64,000 bases of DNA from Acidimicrobiia bacterium (GTDB lineage: Bacteria > Actinomycetota > Acidimicrobiia > IMCC26256 > JAOSJL01), in contig JAOSJL010000001.1 in the NCBI GenBank assembly GCA_027494115.1, positions 1,637,926-1,701,925 on the forward strand, written 5' to 3'. Shown here piece after piece: positions 18,486 through 27,800 of the stretch; position 1 is the first letter of the stretch, and the number at the start of each line of letters is the position of its first letter. A program made the translations under genes and the position numbers. The notes under the pieces are model-generated. The model searched no databases, had not been told where the DNA came from, and saw nothing but the letters and a program-made list of their open reading frames with translations.

Positions 18486-20790
18486 CTAGATCAGACCCCA
18501 GCACGAGACCGATCCGTCCTCGATGAGCGCGCAGGTGCTATCCCCATTGGCCGAGATCGCCACAACGTCGTGTAACCCTTCCACGGCGCCGGGCCCCACA
18601 TCCTCGAAAACCACACCTCTGTTGTGCGGAGTGACACGTCCGAGTTGGCCCTGGTAGTTCGCTCCCCAGCAGGAAACGGTTCGGTCCTCGAGAAGTGCGC
18701 ACGAATGACGGCCGCCCAGCGCCAGCGCCGTCGCGTTGGCGATCCCTGGAAGAACGTACGGCTCGACGCGACGATCGAGACTCCCGCCCCAACAGGAAAC
18801 AGCTCCGTCTTCGACGATCGCGCAGGAGGAGTCATAGCCGGCCAAGGAGTCGTAGCCGGCCGAGATCACAGTTGCGTCGACGATGCCTTTGACGGGGACG
18901 GGGACGTCGCTGTCTTGTGTGGTTCCGTCACCGAGTTCGCCCGAATTGTTACTTCCCCAGCAGGAAACGGCTCCGTCTTCGACGATCGCGCAGGAGAAGT
19001 GGCTGCCGGCCGAGATCGCAGTTGCGTCGACGATGCCTTCGACGGGGACAGGTACGTCGCTGCCGTGTGTGGTGCCGTCGCCGAGTTCGCCCTGGTAGTT
19101 CGTTCCCCAGCAGGAAACGGTTCCGTCCTCGAGAAGCGCGCAGGAATGAGACGCACCCAACGCGAGCGCCGTCGCGTCGGTGATGCCTTCGACGGGTTCG
19201 GGTAGGACGTTGTCGTATCGTTTCCAGCACGTGACGGTTCCGTCCTCGAGGAGCGCACAGGAGCGGTCGTAGCTGATGAACTTTGCGACGGAGATCGCTG
19301 TGGCGTTGGTGATTCCGGGGACGGGAACGGATTCCTGGGAGTCGATGAGGCCCCCCTCTTTCGTGTAGCCGGCAGCGACACCCCCAACAGGACACGCTGC
19401 CGTCGTCGACGAGGAGACACCCGCTGCCGTCGGGACCGGGCGCGACCGCCACGACACCGGGGGAGCCATGGTCGGCGTGGGGCGATCCGCCACATTGGGT
19501 CCGTCACCGAGCTCGTCCACAGAATCGGTGCCCCAGCAGGCGACGGCGCCGTCCTCGAGAAGCGCACAGGCGTGCGATCCTCCTACCGAGACGGCGGTGG
19601 CGTGGGTGATGTTGTCGACTGTTCCGAACCAATCGCCACCGTCCAACTCCACAGCGTCGGCGCTGTACGCGGGCTGCCAGCAGGAGACCGTCCCGTCACC
19701 GAGAAGCACACACCAGCCTTGGTATTCATCGCCGTTCGCCGAGATCGCTGTGGCGTCGGTGATCCCCTCCAGAGGTTCCGGCCCCAGGGGCAGCGGAGGA
19801 CGTTCCGAAGCGTCGTAATCTCCGTAGACGGAGTCGTCGAGTGTGCCGCCCCAACACGAGACGGTGCCGACCTCGAGGAGCGCACACGTGCGCTCGTAAC
19901 CGGGCGCCACGGCCGTGGCGTCGTCGATCCCTTCGACGCGAACAGGCACGTCGCTGCTGCTCGTTGTGCCGTCACCGAGCTGGCCTGCGCTGTTGTCACC
20001 CCCAACACCACACGCTGCCGTCCTCCACGACGGCACAGAAGTATCTGTTACCTGCCGAGATGGAGGTGGCGGACGTGATCCCCTCGACCGACGACAGCGG
20101 CTCGGTGTCTCCGGTGGCGTCGGCGGCCGACCCGCCCAGGTTCTCGTATCCCCAACACGTCACCGTTTCGTCCTCGATGAGAGCGCAGGCGGCAAAGTCG
20201 TCACCGCTGTAGTCGCTGTCCCCATCGCGCGACGCGACAGCGACCGCCGTCGCTCCGGTGATCCCCTCGACGGGAACGGGTACAAAGCTGTACTCCGAAT
20301 CGCCGATGTCGGGATCAAACGTGCCCGGCACCGCGATTCCACCCCAGCACCACACCGCACCGTCCCCGACAACGGCACACGTATGGTTCGATCCCGCGGC
20401 GATCGCCGAGACGTCCGACAGGTCCGACACTATGACCGGGCTCCGAGTAGCAATCTGGCGCAAAGTAACAACGTCAATGACCGGGTCACCCTCCTGCCCC
20501 AGCTGGCCGCGGTAACTCTCGCCCCAGCAGGCGACAGTCCCGTCGTCACGCAGAGCACACGAATGCGCATCTCCGGTCGCGATGGCGGTGGCATCCGAGA
20601 TATCGCGGACCGTGAAACGCGCCCGGTCGAAGTGTTGCTCGTTGGCTTCGTCGTCGCTTCCGCTACACGCGCTCGCCACCACGACGACCGCGACCAGCGC
20701 GTAAACAACTCGCCAGGTGGCAGGGCGCGGAGTCGGGTTCGAAGCCAAATGAAAGTGCCCAGAGTGGAAGAAGGCCCCATGATATGCCAT
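18486..20790 (-). CDS. Secreted/lipoprotein-like RCC1-repeat protein, copy 2, three indels
   Basis: Paralogue of the adjacent gene with the same plan: hydrophobic segment VVYALVAVVVVASAC, linker, then 14 C-x(9)-C-W RCC1 units. Three indels disturb the frame: one extra base at + strand 19999-20003, one extra at 19381-19385 and one missing at 19459-19463. The last two compensate each other, so only the short stretch around GCLLVDDGSVSCW is out of frame. The start is uncertain: ATG at 20790 is preferred, with a TTG three codons upstream and another TTG before ASNPTPRPATW as alternatives. Only 22 bases separate it from copy 1, so both are probably one transcript, possibly continuing from pabB-pabC. 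Confidence 0.8.
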
Positions 20791-20838
20791 CACCCACAAA
20801 GGCCCAGAAGGCGGTTGTACCGGGCGTCCTACCCTCCG

Positions 20839-21672
20839 CTATGGGTCGGGGGTGGTACGAACCAGTTCGCTGAACGCCTCGGCCAGGCGTTCCGTGAGTG
20901 GCCCCGGCGCCCCGAAAGGCGTGTCGTCGATCCTGTCGACCGGCTGGATCTCCCGGGTCGATGACGTGACGAAGACCTCCGAGGCGCCCAGCAGCTCCTC
21001 GGGACGGATCCTCACGACCGACGTGGGGATGCCGGCCGCCGCGGCGATCTCGAGCGTGAGAGCGCGGGTGACGCCGGGAAGGCAGCCAGACTCCTCCGGC
21101 GGTGTCGTGAGCGTCCCGTCGAGGACGGCGAAGATGTTGGCGCCCGTTCCTTCGCACACGTCGCCGACCGTGTTCGTGAACAGTGCCTCGCCGCCCCCGC
21201 GCTCGGCGGCGTAGGCGAGCGCCCGGACGTTCTCGGCGTACGAGATCGTCTTGAGCCCCGTGACGGCGCCACGCTCGTTGCGCGGCCACGGCACCGTGAC
21301 GAGCATGGTCGTGGGGGGCCACGGGGTGACCGGCGAGGCAGCGACGATGACGGTGGGCGGAGTGTCGCCACGCTCCGAGCCCAGTGGCGACGGCCCGCCC
21401 GTGACCGTGATGCGCAGTCGGGCGTCGGCGAGGTCGTTGGCGCTCAGGACTTCGTCCGCGCGCTCGCGGAGAAGGCGGCGATCGGGGACGTGGAGCCCCA
21501 GTCCTTCGGCCGAGCGCTCGAGGCGCTCGATGTGGCGACGCCAGGCGAACGGTGTGCCGTCGTAGACGCGCAGGGTCTCGAAGACGCCGTCACCGACGAG
21601 CAGGCCGTGGTCGAGCGGCGAGACCCGCGCGAGCTCGTCGGAGCCGAGCTTGCCGTCGACCGAAACGAACAT
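20839..21672 (-). CDS. pabC: Aminodeoxychorismate lyase (PabC), fold-type IV PLP enzyme
   Basis: A 277-residue class IV aminotransferase-fold enzyme. Motifs are SPLDHGLLVGDGVFETLRVYDG near the N-terminus, the PLP Lys in GLKTISYAENVRAL, Glu in VCEGTGANIFAV, and the phosphate-binding CLPGVTRALTLE. The family includes branched-chain and D-amino-acid aminotransferases, but position immediately behind pabB favours 4-amino-4-deoxychorismate lyase, which releases pyruvate to give p-aminobenzoate for folate. The ATG at 21672 overlaps by one base (TGATG) a stop in the frame that pabB probably uses at its end, a sign of translational coupling. Confidence 0.85.
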   Translation of the reverse strand: MFVSVDGKLGSDELARVSPLDHGLLVGDGVFETLRVYDGTPFAWRRHIERLERSAEGLGLHVPDRRLLRERADEVLSANDLADARLRITVTGGPSPLGSERGDTPPTVIVAASPVTPWPPTTMLVTVPWPRNERGAVTGLKTISYAENVRALAYAAERGGGEALFTNTVGDVCEGTGANIFAVLDGTLTTPPEESGCLPGVTRALTLEIAAAAGIPTSVVRIRPEELLGASEVFVTSSTREIQPVDRIDDTPFGAPGPLTERLAEAFSELVRTTPDP

Positions 21673-23097
21673 CAGGCGGCACCCGCACCGACCAGAGCAG
21701 GAGAGCTTCGCCGACCGCCCGGCGCACCTGCGCGGCCTTCAGTTCGGTCTCGTGCCACTCGGCGGTGGGGTCGCTGTCGGCGACGATGCCCGCCCCGACG
21801 CCGAGATGGGTCTCCCCGCCGTGCGCATCCCCCGGTGCACGGTGAACGTGCGGATCGCCACGTTGAGGTCACCACGGTCGTTCGCCGTGTCGATCCATCC
21901 CACTGCACCGCAGTAGACGCCGCGGCGCACGGGCTCGAGATCTTCGATCGCCTGGAGCACGCGCGGTTTGGGGGCACCGGTGACCGACGCGGGCGGCAGC
22001 GTGGCGGTCAGCAGGTCCCGAAGACCTGCACCGTCGGCGAGTCGCCCTCGCACCGTGCTGACGAGATGGAACAGGCCGGGGTGTGCCTCGAGCGCACAGA
22101 GGTCGGGAACATGAATGGTTCCGGGTTCGCACACACGCCCGAGGTCGTTGCGGGCGAGGTCGACGATCATCACGTTCTCGGCGTGGTCCTTGGCGCTGGT
22201 CGCGAGAACCGCCCGATCGTGGGATGTGCCCTTGATCGGCCTCGTCTGGACGATCCCGTCGTCCCATTGCAGGAAGCTCTCCGGGGATGCGGAGACGACA
22301 CCGATTCCGGCGAGGTCCACGAGTGCCCCGTGGGGGGCGGGGTTTCCCTGTGTGAGGGCGGTGAGGAGGTCGGCCGGGTCGGGCGCCACCGGCCAGGTGA
22401 GTCGGCGGGTGAGGTTGACCTGGTAGCACTCGCCGGCCCGCTCCCACTCGAGGATCTGCCGGACGGCGTTCTCGAAGTCTTCGCGCTCGAGACTCGTCGT
22501 CGGGACCCCGGAGAGGAGAGGACGTGGCGGCGCGTGTGCCGTGTCCGCCGACGGTGCCTCCGTGCGGAGGCTTCCCGCCATCTCCTCGAGGGCGGCGCGC
22601 CCCGGCCCCGTTCCCTCCACCGTGACGGTCGGGGAAGGGGTGGTAGAAGTTCCGTCGGGGTCGATGACACCGGGATCGATGACACCGGGGTCGATGACAC
22701 CGGGGTCGATGACACCGGGGTCGATGACGAGGCGAGCGTCGAAGCGACCGAGAACGAGGTCGGGAACAGCGCTTCCGGGACCAGCGCTTCCGGGACCAGC
22801 GCTTCCGGGAACGGCGCTTCCGGGAACAGCGCCGGGACGCGGGGTGACGTGCTCGACGGCGCGTCCGATGTCGTAGGAGATGTATCCCGCCCACCATCCG
22901 GGCTCGAGCGTGCCGAGGCGCTCCAGCGCCGCCGGACCGTCGGCCACCACCAGTGCGTCGGGTTGGACTCCCACGACGGTTCGACGCCCGTCGCGCACGA
23001 CCACGCGGCCGCAGTCGCGCGGAAGGAGCCCCGGTGGGATCGTGGCGAGCCCCACGGATGCACGCCGTGCCGTGGTCGGGAATCCGGACTGCGTCAC
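21672..23097 (-). CDS. pabB: Aminodeoxychorismate synthase component I (PabB), with tandem-repeat insertion and indels
   Basis: Chorismate-utilising enzyme converting chorismate plus ammonia to aminodeoxychorismate. The C-terminal catalytic domain is clear: VVSASPESFL, RPIKGTSHDRA, ENVMIVDLARNDLGRVCEPG, PPASVTGAPKPRVLQAIEDLE and GVYCGAVGWID. Between the N-terminal region and this domain lies a low-complexity segment made of PGSAV/PGSAG and VIDPG pentapeptides encoded by two 15-base tandem arrays. One G is missing at + strand 21829-21833; repair yields GAGIVADSDPTAEW. Without a further indel the frame would run to 21590, overlapping pabC; one more lost C would give the usual TGATG junction at 21672, which I prefer. 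It starts with GTG at 23097, six bases after a TACGCT box. Confidence 0.85.
22661..22730 (+). repeat. 15-base tandem repeat in pabB (tcgatgacaccgggg), four copies plus a partial
   Basis: Four near-perfect copies at 22661-22720 and a truncated fifth. On the coding strand they encode VIDPG repeated. The unit is a multiple of three, so copy-number change keeps the frame. Confidence 0.95.
22761..22835 (+). repeat. 15-base tandem repeat in pabB (cgggaMcRgcgcttc), five copies
   Basis: Five units of 15 bases with slight divergence, 30 bases from the other array. They encode alternating GSAVP/GSAGP pentapeptides in the same linker of PabB. Confidence 0.95.
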
Positions 23098-23103
23098 CGC
23101 GGC

Positions 23104-23109
23104 AGCGTA
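23104..23109 (-). promoter_or_regulatory. -10 box TACGCT, leaderless pabB transcript
   Basis: TACGCT on the minus strand, six bases before the pabB GTG. It lies four bases from the divergent -10 box of the acyl-CoA dehydrogenase gene. Confidence 0.5.
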
Positions 23110-23113
23110 CCGC

Positions 23114-23119
23114 TAGGTT
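23114..23119 (+). promoter_or_regulatory. -10 box TAGGTT, leaderless acyl-CoA dehydrogenase transcript
   Basis: TAGGTT, then six bases, then the ATG at 23126. It is paired back to back with the pabB -10 box. Confidence 0.5.
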
Positions 23120-23125
23120 GCGTAC

Positions 23126-24289
23126 ATGGACTTCGAGCTTTCGGACGAGGCCGAGGCCTTTCGGTCCGTTGTCCGCGAGTTCGCGGAGGCACGGATCGCG
23201 CCCTTCGCGGAGGACTGGGACCGGGATCACACGTTCCCCGTCGAGACGGTTCTCGAAATGGGCGAACTGGGTCTCTTCGGGCTGCCGTTCCCCGAGGAGT
23301 ACGGCGGTGGCGGCGCCGACTACCTCACGTACTGCCTCGCGATCGAGGAGCTCGCCCGCATCGATTCGTCGATGGCGATCACCCTGGAGGCCGGCGTGAG
23401 CCTCGGAGCCGCGCCGTTCCACTATGCGGGCACCGAGGAGCAGAAGCAGGAGTACCTGGTGCCCATGTGCGAGGGAAGGGTGCTCGGTGCGTTCCGGGCT
23501 CACGGAGGCCGGCGCCGGCTCCGACGCCGGGGAACGGCGACCCGGGCGCATCTCGACAATGCGCAGTCGGAGTGGGTCGTCGACGGTTCCAAGACGTTCA
23601 TCACGAACTCGGGAACACCGATCACGAAGTGCATCACGATCACGGCCCGCACTGATGACGGTTCCGGTCCGCCGGAGATCTCGAACATCGTGATCGACTC
23701 CGGCACGCCCGGTCTCACGGTGCAGCCGCCCTACCGGAAGATGGGTTGGCACGCGAGCGACACCCACGAGCTCGTCTTCGACAACTGCCGTGTTCCCGAG
23801 TCGCACCTCCTCGGGGAGCGGGGGACCGGATTCTCGACGTTTCTGAAGATCCTCGACGAGGGCCGGATCGCGATCGCCGCGCTGTCGGTCGGCCTCGCAC
23901 AGGCGTGTCTCGACGCCTCGGTCGAATACGCGCAGCAGCGGCACGCGTTCGGGGGTGCCATCGGTCGCTACCAGGCCGTGGCCTTCAAGTGCGCCGACAT
24001 GGCCGTCGACGTCGAGAACGCACGGAACCTCACCTACAAGGCGGCGTGGTTACGCGATCAGGGCAGGCCGATCCGGAAGGCCGCGGCGCTCGCCAAGCTC
24101 CACGCCAGCGAGATCGCCGTGTCGGCGACCCGCGAAGCCGTCCAGATCCACGGGGGCTACGGCTTCATGGACGAGTACCCGGTGAGCCGCTTCTACCGGG
24201 ACGCCAAAGTGCTCGAGATCGGTGAGGGCACGAGCGAGATCCAGCGTCTGCTCATCGCCCGTGAGCTGGGGCTCCCCGTCGAGGTCTGA
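23126..24289 (+). CDS. Acyl-CoA dehydrogenase, two compensating indels
   Basis: FAD enzyme introducing the alpha-beta double bond in acyl-CoA. Order: helical N domain (DFELSDEAEAFRSVV), middle beta domain (TFITNSGTPITKCITITA, RKMGWHASDTHELVFD) and C domain (ALSVGLAQACLDASVEYAQQR, AVQIHGGYGFMDEYPVSRFYRD, IGEGTSEIQRLLIA, which holds the usual position of the catalytic Glu). One C is inserted near 23494-23495 and one G is lost at 23529-23532. Between them the signature GLTEAGAGSDAG is read out of frame, while the rest stays in frame, giving 387 residues. Short-chain or butyryl/isovaleryl-type specificity is likely from the overall pattern but cannot be decided. Confidence 0.92.
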   Translation: MDFELSDEAEAFRSVVREFAEARIAPFAEDWDRDHTFPVETVLEMGELGLFGLPFPEEYGGGGADYLTYCLAIEELARIDSSMAITLEAGVSLGAAPFHYAGTEEQKQEYLVPMCEGRVLGAFRAHGGRRRLRRRGTATRAHLDNAQSEWVVDGSKTFITNSGTPITKCITITARTDDGSGPPEISNIVIDSGTPGLTVQPPYRKMGWHASDTHELVFDNCRVPESHLLGERGTGFSTFLKILDEGRIAIAALSVGLAQACLDASVEYAQQRHAFGGAIGRYQAVAFKCADMAVDVENARNLTYKAAWLRDQGRPIRKAAALAKLHASEIAVSATREAVQIHGGYGFMDEYPVSRFYRDAKVLEIGEGTSEIQRLLIARELGLPVEV

Positions 24290-24385
24290 GACCCGAAACC
24301 TGACGTCCTCGAGCGGATATCAGTGGGAACAAGGGCTTCCGGCCGACAGGGCATCCGGCCCGTGCGCCGGTAGCATTCACACCTC

Positions 24386-25831
24386 GTGAAGACCCCCACC
24401 TCCTCGCTTCGCGCGTTCCTCATCCGGTTCGGCACTGCGCTCGTCGCCGTGTTCGCTCTCACGGGCCTCGCCGTCGCGGGCGCGTACTGGGAGACCAACC
24501 GCCAGGTCGACTCGATCCGGAAGGTCGAGATCACGGGCCTCGACACGTCCGAATCGGTTCCCGCCGAGGCCGGCAATTTCGTGATCATCGGCTCCGACTC
24601 CCGTGACGCCCTCGGCGCTCAGGTCGAGGGCGACGAAGAGCAACTCGGCAGCGAACGCTCCGACACGCTCATGGTGGCTCACGTCGATCCCGACCAGAAG
24701 ACCGGCCTGCTGGTGTCGTTCCCCCGTGACCTCTGGGTCGAGATCCCCGGCCACGGAGAGAACAAGATCAACGCAGCCTTCAGCATCGGTGGTCCCCAGC
24801 TCGTGATCGACACCCTCCAGGCGAACTTCGACATCCCGATCACGAACTACATCGAGATCGACTTCGCGGGCTTCGAAGGGATCGTCGATGCCATCGGCGG
24901 TGTTCCTGTCTACTTCGAAGGACCTGCGCGCGACGGCACGGGTCCGGACGGTGACGGCGGAAGCGGTTTCGTGCAGCCGTACCCCGGCTGTTTCGAGCTC
25001 CAGGGTGACCGGGCTCTCCAGTACGTACGGTCGCGGTACTACGAGGTGTATGACGGATCGCAGTGGGTGAGTGACCCCACAGCGGATCTCGGGCGCATCA
25101 ACAGGCAGCAGGCGTTCATGCGCAGCCTCGCCAGCGAAGCGCTTGCCAACGTCGGCGCCAACCCTCTGCGCGCCCGCAGCCTGGCCGACGAGGTGCTGTC
25201 CAACATGACGGTGGATCAGACCCTGGGCACACGCGACGTGCTGGGTCTCGTGGATGCTTTTCGTGTGGTCGATCCCAACTCGGAGGCATTCGAATCGGTC
25301 ACGATCCCCAACGAGGGAGGGTTCGCCGACGGGCAGTCGGTCCTGTTCATCGTGCAGCCTCAGGCTGATGAGCTCATGGCGCGACTGCGCACGTTCGGCC
25401 CGCCCCCGGTGCCCGAAGAAGCTCCCGTCGTTCCCGACATCGAGCCGTTCACCGTGAGCGTGAGCGTCCTGAACGGCAGCGGAGTCGACGGTGCCGCGGG
25501 CGCCACACTCGACGGACTCGTCAACCAGGGCTTCGGCACGGGAGGCGTCGGCAACGCCGACTTCGTCGAGCAGACCGAGGTCCACTACGCCCCCGGCAAC
25601 GAGGAGAAGGCCGAGCTCGTGCGGAGCTACCTCGGCGGCGTCGGCGAGCTCGTCGAGGACGCGACCGTGCAGCAGACGGACGTACAGGTCGTGATCGGAG
25701 GCGACTTCGTGGGAGTGGCGCCACCTGACCAGGTGGAGCCCCCGGAGCCGGTGGAGCCTCCACCCACCGAGGTCGGCGAGGCCCCGCCGGATGCCGCCGA
25801 GGAGCCACCTCCCGAAGAAGCGAACTGCTGA
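24386..25831 (+). CDS. LytR-CpsA-Psr (LCP) family cell-wall ligase with LytR_C domain
   Basis: A 481-residue membrane-anchored enzyme that transfers polyprenyl-linked glycopolymers to peptidoglycan. It has an N-terminal cytoplasmic start, one membrane segment (TALVAVFALTGLAVAGAYW), and the LCP domain with NFVIIGSDSRD, SERSDTLMVAHVDP, LLVSFPRDLWVEIPG, NKINAAFSIGG and ALQYVRSRYYE, including the Asp and Arg residues that bind pyrophosphate lipid. A LytR_C domain follows (VSVSVLNGSGVDGAAG) and then a Pro/Glu-rich tail. It starts with GTG at 24386; a TAGCAT box lies at 24371-24376. It heads the rhamnose/envelope cluster, like the LCP gene next to rmlD in mycobacteria, so arabinogalactan-like polymer attachment is a reasonable inference. 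Confidence 0.93.
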   Translation: MKTPTSSLRAFLIRFGTALVAVFALTGLAVAGAYWETNRQVDSIRKVEITGLDTSESVPAEAGNFVIIGSDSRDALGAQVEGDEEQLGSERSDTLMVAHVDPDQKTGLLVSFPRDLWVEIPGHGENKINAAFSIGGPQLVIDTLQANFDIPITNYIEIDFAGFEGIVDAIGGVPVYFEGPARDGTGPDGDGGSGFVQPYPGCFELQGDRALQYVRSRYYEVYDGSQWVSDPTADLGRINRQQAFMRSLASEALANVGANPLRARSLADEVLSNMTVDQTLGTRDVLGLVDAFRVVDPNSEAFESVTIPNEGGFADGQSVLFIVQPQADELMARLRTFGPPPVPEEAPVVPDIEPFTVSVSVLNGSGVDGAAGATLDGLVNQGFGTGGVGNADFVEQTEVHYAPGNEEKAELVRSYLGGVGELVEDATVQQTDVQVVIGGDFVGVAPPDQVEPPEPVEPPPTEVGEAPPDAAEEPPPEEANC

Positions 25832-25881
25832 GCCTTTCGCCCCCGATCCGAGCGGGTGGGATCGCCCTGTCGGCTCTGCCG

Positions 25882-25887
25882 TAGCAT
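25882..25887 (+). promoter_or_regulatory. -10 box TAGCAT, leaderless rfbB transcript
   Basis: TAGCAT followed by seven bases and the GTG at 25895. It supports that start over an in-frame upstream ATG at 25856. Confidence 0.6.
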
Positions 25888-25894
25888 TCTCCCC

Positions 25895-26935
25895 GTGCAA
25901 CTCCTCGTCACCGGCGCGGCCGGGTTCATCGGCGCCAACTTCGTGCGCCACTGGGTCGAGCACCACCCCGACGACGGCGTGGTCGGCTACGACGCCCTCA
26001 CCTACGCCGGGAACCTCCCGAACCTCGACCCCGTGGCCGACCGAATCACCTTCGTGCACGGCGACATCACCGACGCCGAGCAGACCGTGAGCACGCTTCG
26101 CGAGCACGGGATCGACGTGATCGTGAACTTCGCAGCGGAGTCCCACAACAGCCTGGCGATCCTCGATCCGGGTCGGTTCTTCCGCACCAACGCTCTCGGC
26201 ACCCAGATCCTGCTCGAGGCTGCCCGCACGGTGGGTGTCGAGCGTTTCCACCACGTGTCCACGTGCGAGGTCTACGGCGATCTGGCGCTCGACGACCCAG
26301 GTGCCTTCACCGAGGAATCGCCGTATAGGCCGCGTACTCCGTACAACGCGTCGAAGGCTGCCGCCGATCACGCCGTGCGTGCCTACTTCGAGACGTTCGA
26401 CATTCCGGTCACGATCTCGAACTGCGCCAACAACTACGGACCGCTCCAGTTCCCCGAGAAGGTCATTCCCGTCTTCACGACCGCCGCGCTCGACGACGAA
26501 CCGCTCACGATGTACGCCTCCACGCTCAACCGGCGCGAGTGGATCCACGTGACCGACCACTGCGTAGCGATCGAGCGTGTGCTGATCGACGGCGTGGTGG
26601 GGGAGACCTACAACGTCGGAACCGGGCACGAGGCCACGATCGAGGAGGTGGCCGACCTCGTTCTCGATGCTCTCGACAAGCCGAGCTCGCTCAAGACGAT
26701 CGTCCCCGATCGGCCCGGCCACGACCGTCGGTACCTCCTCGATTCCACCAAGATCCGCGAGGAGCTCGGTTGGGCGCCGGAGATTCCTTTCGAGGCCGGC
26801 GTCACCGAGACCGTGCGGTGGTACGCCGAGAACCGCTCATGGTGGGAGCCGCTGCGCGATCGCGCCCCTGTCGTGGAGTCCGACTGGTCAGACCCCGTCA
26901 CGGCCACGTCGGCCGCGACGGGCACCGGTCGCTGA
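25895..26935 (+). CDS. rfbB: dTDP-glucose 4,6-dehydratase (RmlB)
   Basis: Second step of dTDP-L-rhamnose synthesis, in the cytosol. An extended short-chain dehydrogenase with NAD-binding LLVTGAAGFIGANFV, GYDALTYAGNLPNL, VIVNFAAESHNSLAILDP, catalytic YNASKAAADH and the substrate motif NCANNYGPLQFPEKVIP. The Thr-Asp-Glu catalytic triplet of classical RmlB is Thr-Cys-Glu here (HVSTCEVYGDL), and the usual HVDRS motif is HNSLA, so this belongs to a variant subgroup. The GTG at 25895 is preferred because a TAGCAT box precedes it by seven bases; length is 346 residues. rfbD follows after four bases. RmlA and RmlC are not in the window. Confidence 0.9.
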   Translation: MQLLVTGAAGFIGANFVRHWVEHHPDDGVVGYDALTYAGNLPNLDPVADRITFVHGDITDAEQTVSTLREHGIDVIVNFAAESHNSLAILDPGRFFRTNALGTQILLEAARTVGVERFHHVSTCEVYGDLALDDPGAFTEESPYRPRTPYNASKAAADHAVRAYFETFDIPVTISNCANNYGPLQFPEKVIPVFTTAALDDEPLTMYASTLNRREWIHVTDHCVAIERVLIDGVVGETYNVGTGHEATIEEVADLVLDALDKPSSLKTIVPDRPGHDRRYLLDSTKIREELGWAPEIPFEAGVTETVRWYAENRSWWEPLRDRAPVVESDWSDPVTATSAATGTGR

Positions 26936-26939
26936 CGTC

Positions 26940-27800
26940 GTGCGCGTCCTCGTCACGGGCGGTGCCGGCCAACTCGGTCGTTGCATGGCGCCCCGGTTCC
27001 CGTCGCACGAGGTTCTCGCTCCCGACCACGCCGGTCTCGACGTGGGCGACCGCGACGCCGTCGAACGGGTCGTGAACGAGTTCGTTCCCGACGTCGTCGT
27101 CAACACGGCGGCCATGACCGACGTCGACGGATGCGAACGGGATCCCGACGCCGCCTACCGGTCCAATGCGCTCGCTCTGCGCCATCTCGGGGTCGCAGCG
27201 GGTCGTGTCGGTGCCCACGTGGTCCACGTGTCGACCGACTTCGTCTTCTCCGGCGACTCGGAGCGCCCCTACCGCGAGTGGGACGCAACGGCGCCCGCGT
27301 CGGTCTACGCGCACTCGAAGCTGGCGGGTGAGGAGGAACTGGCGGCGTCATCTTCGTCCTGGGCGGTCGTGCGGACGTCCTGGGTGTTCGGGCGGCCCGG
27401 AGGCGACTTCGTCTCCTGGGTGCTCGACACGGCGCGTCAGGGCAAGTTGGAACGGGTCGTCGATGACGAGCGCGGGAGTCCGACTCTCGCGTCCGACCTG
27501 GCGACGGTGTTGGCGCGGTTGGCCGTCGAGCGACGGCGCGGGCTCTACCACGTGACCAACCAGGGTTCGTGCACACGGCTCGAGCTCGCCCGCGAGATCC
27601 TGAGTATCGCGGGGCTCTCCGAGGTGTCACCCGAGCCGATGCGCAGCGCGGACCTCGGCCGCCCGGCGCAGCGTCCGCTCTACTCCGTGCTCGACAACGC
27701 CGCGTTACGGCTCGGGGGCGTCGATCTCCTCCGTTCCTGGCAGGACGCCCTGGCCGCCTACCTGGCCGAATCCGGTCTACTCGACGGGTCGGGTTCATGA
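26940..27800 (+). CDS. rfbD: dTDP-4-dehydrorhamnose reductase (RmlD)
   Basis: Last step of dTDP-L-rhamnose synthesis. A 286-residue extended SDR with [57 protein letters not shown] and the catalytic [10 protein letters not shown], then [20 protein letters not shown] and [19 protein letters not shown], all diagnostic of RmlD. GTG start at 26940, four bases after the rfbB stop. Its stop TGA overlaps the ATG of ugd (ATGA, 27797-27800), so translation of rfbB, rfbD and ugd is probably coupled. Confidence 0.93.
   Translation: MRVLVTGGAGQLGRCMAPRFPSHEVLAPDHAGLDVGDRDAVERVVNEFVPDVVVNTAAMTDVDGCERDPDAAYRSNALALRHLGVAAGRVGAHVVHVSTDFVFSGDSERPYREWDATAPASVYAHSKLAGEEELAASSSSWAVVRTSWVFGRPGGDFVSWVLDTARQGKLERVVDDERGSPTLASDLATVLARLAVERRRGLYHVTNQGSCTRLELAREILSIAGLSEVSPEPMRSADLGRPAQRPLYSVLDNAALRLGGVDLLRSWQDALAAYLAESGLLDGSGS

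Noticed and set aside
16142-20790. Eukaryotic contamination, suggested by RCC1 repeats
   Set aside because: The genes have bacterial signal sequences, the same base composition as their neighbours and bacterial genes on both sides; RCC1-like repeats are common in bacteria.
22661-22835. CRISPR-like array
   Set aside because: The 15-base units are directly abutting with no spacers and they lie in frame within pabB.
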